DNA from: Flavobacterium sp. RSP15
Lineage (GTDB): Bacteria > Bacteroidota > Bacteroidia > Flavobacteriales > Flavobacteriaceae
DNA length: 64,000 nucleotides
Direction of reading: 5' to 3'
Assembly (NCBI RefSeq): GCF_003968755.1
Contig: NZ_RYDL01000002.1
Location: 62,001 to 126,000, forward strand
The notes beneath the pieces were generated by a model that did not search any database, was not told the origin of the DNA, and was given only the letters and a program-made list of their open reading frames with translations. A program made the translations under genes and the position numbers. Every line of letters starts with the position of its first letter. Positions within the stretch are counted from its first letter, which is position 1. Below, in pieces: positions 62,067 to 64,000 of the stretch.

Positions 62067-62564
62067 ATGAATCCCATATATACCCTAAAAACAGCCATTC
62101 CTAAAATTGAATACTACTGTGCTTATCAGGAACGCTGTCACGAAGAAGTAATACAAAAGCTGTGGAGCATGAAAATGGACTCTGATGAAATCGATACGAT
62201 TGTAGTACATCTGATCAGTAGCAATTTCCTGAATGAAAGTCGTTTTGCCTGCAGTTTCGCCAGAGGAAAACACCGCATCAAGTTTTGGGGCAAAATCAGA
62301 ATTGTCAATGAATTAAAATTCCGAAAAATCACACAATACAATATTAATCTGGCACTCAAAGAAATTACGCATGAGGAATATACCGCAACCTTTGACGGCA
62401 TTTCCCAAAAACAATGGGAAGCCATCCGGGAAACAAGCCGGTTGAAAAAACGAAAAAAATTTTGTGATTATTTATTACGAAAAGGCTACGAAAGTAATTT
62501 GGTTTACGAAAAAGCAAAAGAACTGGAAAGTTGGAACACGGATGACACGGATAAAACCGATTAA
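62067..62564 (+). CDS. recX: Regulatory protein RecX
   Basis: The 165-residue helical protein has the three-helix repeats typical of RecX, a modulator of RecA filaments: KIEYYCAYQERCHEEVIQKLWSMKMDSDEIDTIVVHLISSNFLNESRFACSFARGKHRIKFWGK. The C-terminal NTDDTDKTD-stop is encoded by an ACGGAT-type dispersed repeat that begins inside the gene near 62536. Without that tail the length is that of a short RecX. Confidence 0.85.
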   Translation: MNPIYTLKTAIPKIEYYCAYQERCHEEVIQKLWSMKMDSDEIDTIVVHLISSNFLNESRFACSFARGKHRIKFWGKIRIVNELKFRKITQYNINLALKEITHEEYTATFDGISQKQWEAIRETSRLKKRKKFCDYLLRKGYESNLVYEKAKELESWNTDDTDKTD

Positions 62565-62575
62565 CGCTGATTTTT
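62536..62575. repeat. ACACGGATGACACGGAT repeat at the recX 3' end
   Basis: ACACGGATGACACGGATAAA is followed by ACCGATTAACGCTGATTTTT. It encodes the last recX residues and stop. An inverted counterpart, AAAAATCCGCTTAAATCTGC, starts at 62711. Confidence 0.65.
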
Positions 62576-62862
62576 TTTGTTTGCAAAAGAAAAAGCTACT
62601 CCAAAACAATTAATTTTAGCCCAAGATTCAGTTCTAAGTCACATTGAAAAAAAACCAAAACCGACAATGGAATTATTTGATTTCATTCAAATGGTATTCC
62701 ACACAAAAATAAAAATCCGCTTAAATCTGCGGTATCTGCGTGCCATTAAACCTTGACCTTTATAAACAGATCGCACCAATTAACACTGATTACCAAAATT
62801 TGTGAAATTAGAGTAATTCGTAGCTACTTTTTTAAAAAGAACACCTCTTATAAATGGCATCC
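62565..62862. other. Repeat-bounded spacer between recX and the ketoacyl synthase gene
   Basis: About 300 bp with no supportable gene. It contains the inverted ATCCGC repeat arm (62711-62744) and a further degenerate stretch (62767-62823, AATTAACACTGATTACC) of the same style. Confidence 0.45.
62711..62744. repeat. AAAAATCCGCTTAAATCTGC repeat, inverted arm
   Basis: AAAAATCCGCTTAAATCTGC followed by GGTATCTGCGTGCC mirrors the ACGGAT repeat at the recX end. Together the arms bound about 210 bp without a gene. Confidence 0.6.
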
Positions 62863-64000
62863 TTATACACTCAAAAGAACACTTACCGCGTTTCCTCCAA
62901 AACCAACGGCGTTAATCAATACTTTCTTAATCGGTTTTGTTTGTGCTTGCGCTTTTGCAAAAGGGACTCCGATAAAACGATTGTGTTGCAGCATCAAAAT
63001 AGCGAATTCCATACTCAAAATCCCTGATGCACCAAAGGTGTGACCAATTTTCCATTTATTGGTAGTGAGCAAAGGCAGGCTTTCACCAAAAACTTTCTGT
63101 ATCGCTTTATATTCGGTCAAATCCCCTTTTACAGTTCCCGGAGCATGCATGACAATCACATCCACTTTGGACAAATCAGTATTTTGAAGTGCCATCTTCA
63201 TGGATTTCTGGAAACAGGTCGCTTCTGCCGAAATAGAAATACTATGTTCCAGAATTTCTGTAGCGTATCCAATTCCTTCGATGTAGGCCAAGGCGTTTTC
63301 TTTTTTCCCAATTTCGAGACAACACACCCCAGCACCTTCACCCAGAATCATAGTATTTTGCTTTTTTTCTAAATCAAGAGCAAGATTGGGATATTCTTCT
63401 GCGCGGCTAGAATAAATTTTCAAGGCGCGCATTTGAGCAATCGTAAAATCAGTTAAAGGCGCTTCAGTTCCACCGACTAAAAACTTATCTGCCATTCCCG
63501 CTTTTAGCCACGCCACTCCGTTTAACACGGCATGCAACGCAGTAGAACACGTAATAGAATGTGAAATTTCAGGGCCAGAACTTTGCAAATCATGTGCCAC
63601 CCAAGAGGAAATATTACCCAAAGTGGTCGTTGGAGAAGCCAATGTTTGTGCTTTTCCTGTTTTTAAATACTCCTGATGGTGCTTTTCGAATAAATCCGTG
63701 GCACCGCGAGATGAACCAATATTGATTCCAAAAACGTCATTTATATTCCAGCCTGCATTTTGCATCGCTTGCCGCGAAGCCGCTATAGCATACAAAACCG
63801 ATTGGTCCAAGGATTTATATTTGTTATCTGACTGTTTCAACTTGCGAATTATTTCAGTAGAATCAGCATCAATTTTGGCTACAAATGTGTTTTTTTGGTC
63901 TAAAAAATGTTCGGAAAAACAATGATTTTTATCGAGATATTTTTTCCAAATTTCCTCAGGTGCATTTCCTAATGGAGAAAGGGAAGCTATGGCAGTTATG
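62863..64000 (-). CDS. Beta-ketoacyl-ACP synthase (5' end outside window)
   Basis: The frame is open to the right edge, so the internal ATG at 63840 is not the start; the first visible residues are ITAIASLSPLGNAPEEIWKKYLDKN. The thiolase fold shows the active Cys in HSITCSTALHAVLNGVAWLKAG, the first His in VIVMHAPGTVKGD and the second in WKIGHTFGASG, so the Cys-His-His triad is complete. It resembles FabF-like enzymes of flexirubin/aryl-polyene clusters in Flavobacteriia, but the pathway is inferred. Confidence 0.88.
   Translation of the reverse strand, partial: ITAIASLSPLGNAPEEIWKKYLDKNHCFSEHFLDQKNTFVAKIDADSTEIIRKLKQSDNKYKSLDQSVLYAIAASRQAMQNAGWNINDVFGINIGSSRGATDLFEKHHQEYLKTGKAQTLASPTTTLGNISSWVAHDLQSSGPEISHSITCSTALHAVLNGVAWLKAGMADKFLVGGTEAPLTDFTIAQMRALKIYSSRAEEYPNLALDLEKKQNTMILGEGAGVCCLEIGKKENALAYIEGIGYATEILEHSISISAEATCFQKSMKMALQNTDLSKVDVIVMHAPGTVKGDLTEYKAIQKVFGESLPLLTTNKWKIGHTFGASGILSMEFAILMLQHNRFIGVPFAKAQAQTKPIKKVLINAVGFGGNAVSVLLSV

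Overview
The window is AT-rich chromosomal DNA from a member of the Bacteroidota, most likely Flavobacterium or a close relative. The evidence is promoters of the TTTG-N17-20-TAnnTTTG type, almost no Shine-Dalgarno sequences, T9SS-secreted proteins with C-terminal sorting domains, a short NuoG without the molybdopterin-like domain, a mevalonate kinase next to an archaeal-lipid-type UbiA prenyltransferase, and many short dispersed intergenic repeats of the kind seen in Flavobacterium. No rRNA, CRISPR array, integrase or transposase was found. One tRNA gene, tRNA-Leu(CAA), is present.

Layout. 1-1.7 kb: end of a mevalonate kinase and a prenyltransferase. 1.9-2.9 kb: a LacI regulator. 3.2-6.1 kb: translation genes rplM-rpsI and rpsB-tsf. 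6.2-7.4 kb: a queuosine-precursor transporter and tag. 7.5-14.7 kb: a thiamine operon (thiS, thiC, a ThiE/TenI-like gene, thiD, thiE, thiG, thiH, thiF-like) under a TPP riboswitch whose downstream hairpin buries the thiS start codon. 14.7-20.8 kb: aat, a DUF3127 protein, a flavin reductase, a histidine kinase, a transglutaminase-like protein, a HIT protein, greA and a Rieske-like lipoprotein that has lost its histidine ligands. 21.0-34.7 kb (minus): the complete complex I operon nuoA-N, with a four-helix-bundle (bS23/IVS family) gene inserted between nuoF and nuoG. 35-37.7 kb: a cold shock protein, aspS and a YwqK-like protein. 38.2-45.8 kb: a galactan/galactose locus (SSS symporter, galT, galK, GH53 endo-galactanase, galM, divergent GntR regulator). 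45.8-49.1 kb: an accessory region with a broken MazE-like antitoxin, a frameshifted lipoprotein, a SHOCT-domain secreted protein and an HsdR_N-type nuclease between 25-bp direct repeats, ending at tRNA-Leu. 49.4-57.2 kb: prs, rplY, pth, a T9SS metallopeptidase, ribF, a membrane protein and bioB. 57.2-61.1 kb: a giant delta-60 repeat T9SS protein, followed by about 950 bp of decayed T9SS gene. 62-64 kb: recX and a beta-ketoacyl synthase cut by the window edge.

The most unusual signals lie between the genes. (1) The four-helix-bundle gene inside the nuo operon is bounded by inverted copies of a repeat that also occurs alone elsewhere in the window, so it looks like a small mobile unit. (2) Repeats run into coding sequence and supply the last codons and stop of nuoF, thiH and (a different family) recX. 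(3) A 24-bp element with matching promoter spacing sits upstream of three exported-protein genes. (4) The HsdR_N nuclease sits in what looks like a cassette between direct repeats. (5) Two copies of a structured repeat keep their flanks and a bulged G while the stem sequence is replaced.

All calls come from reading the sequence and from general knowledge of the protein families. No database search was run.
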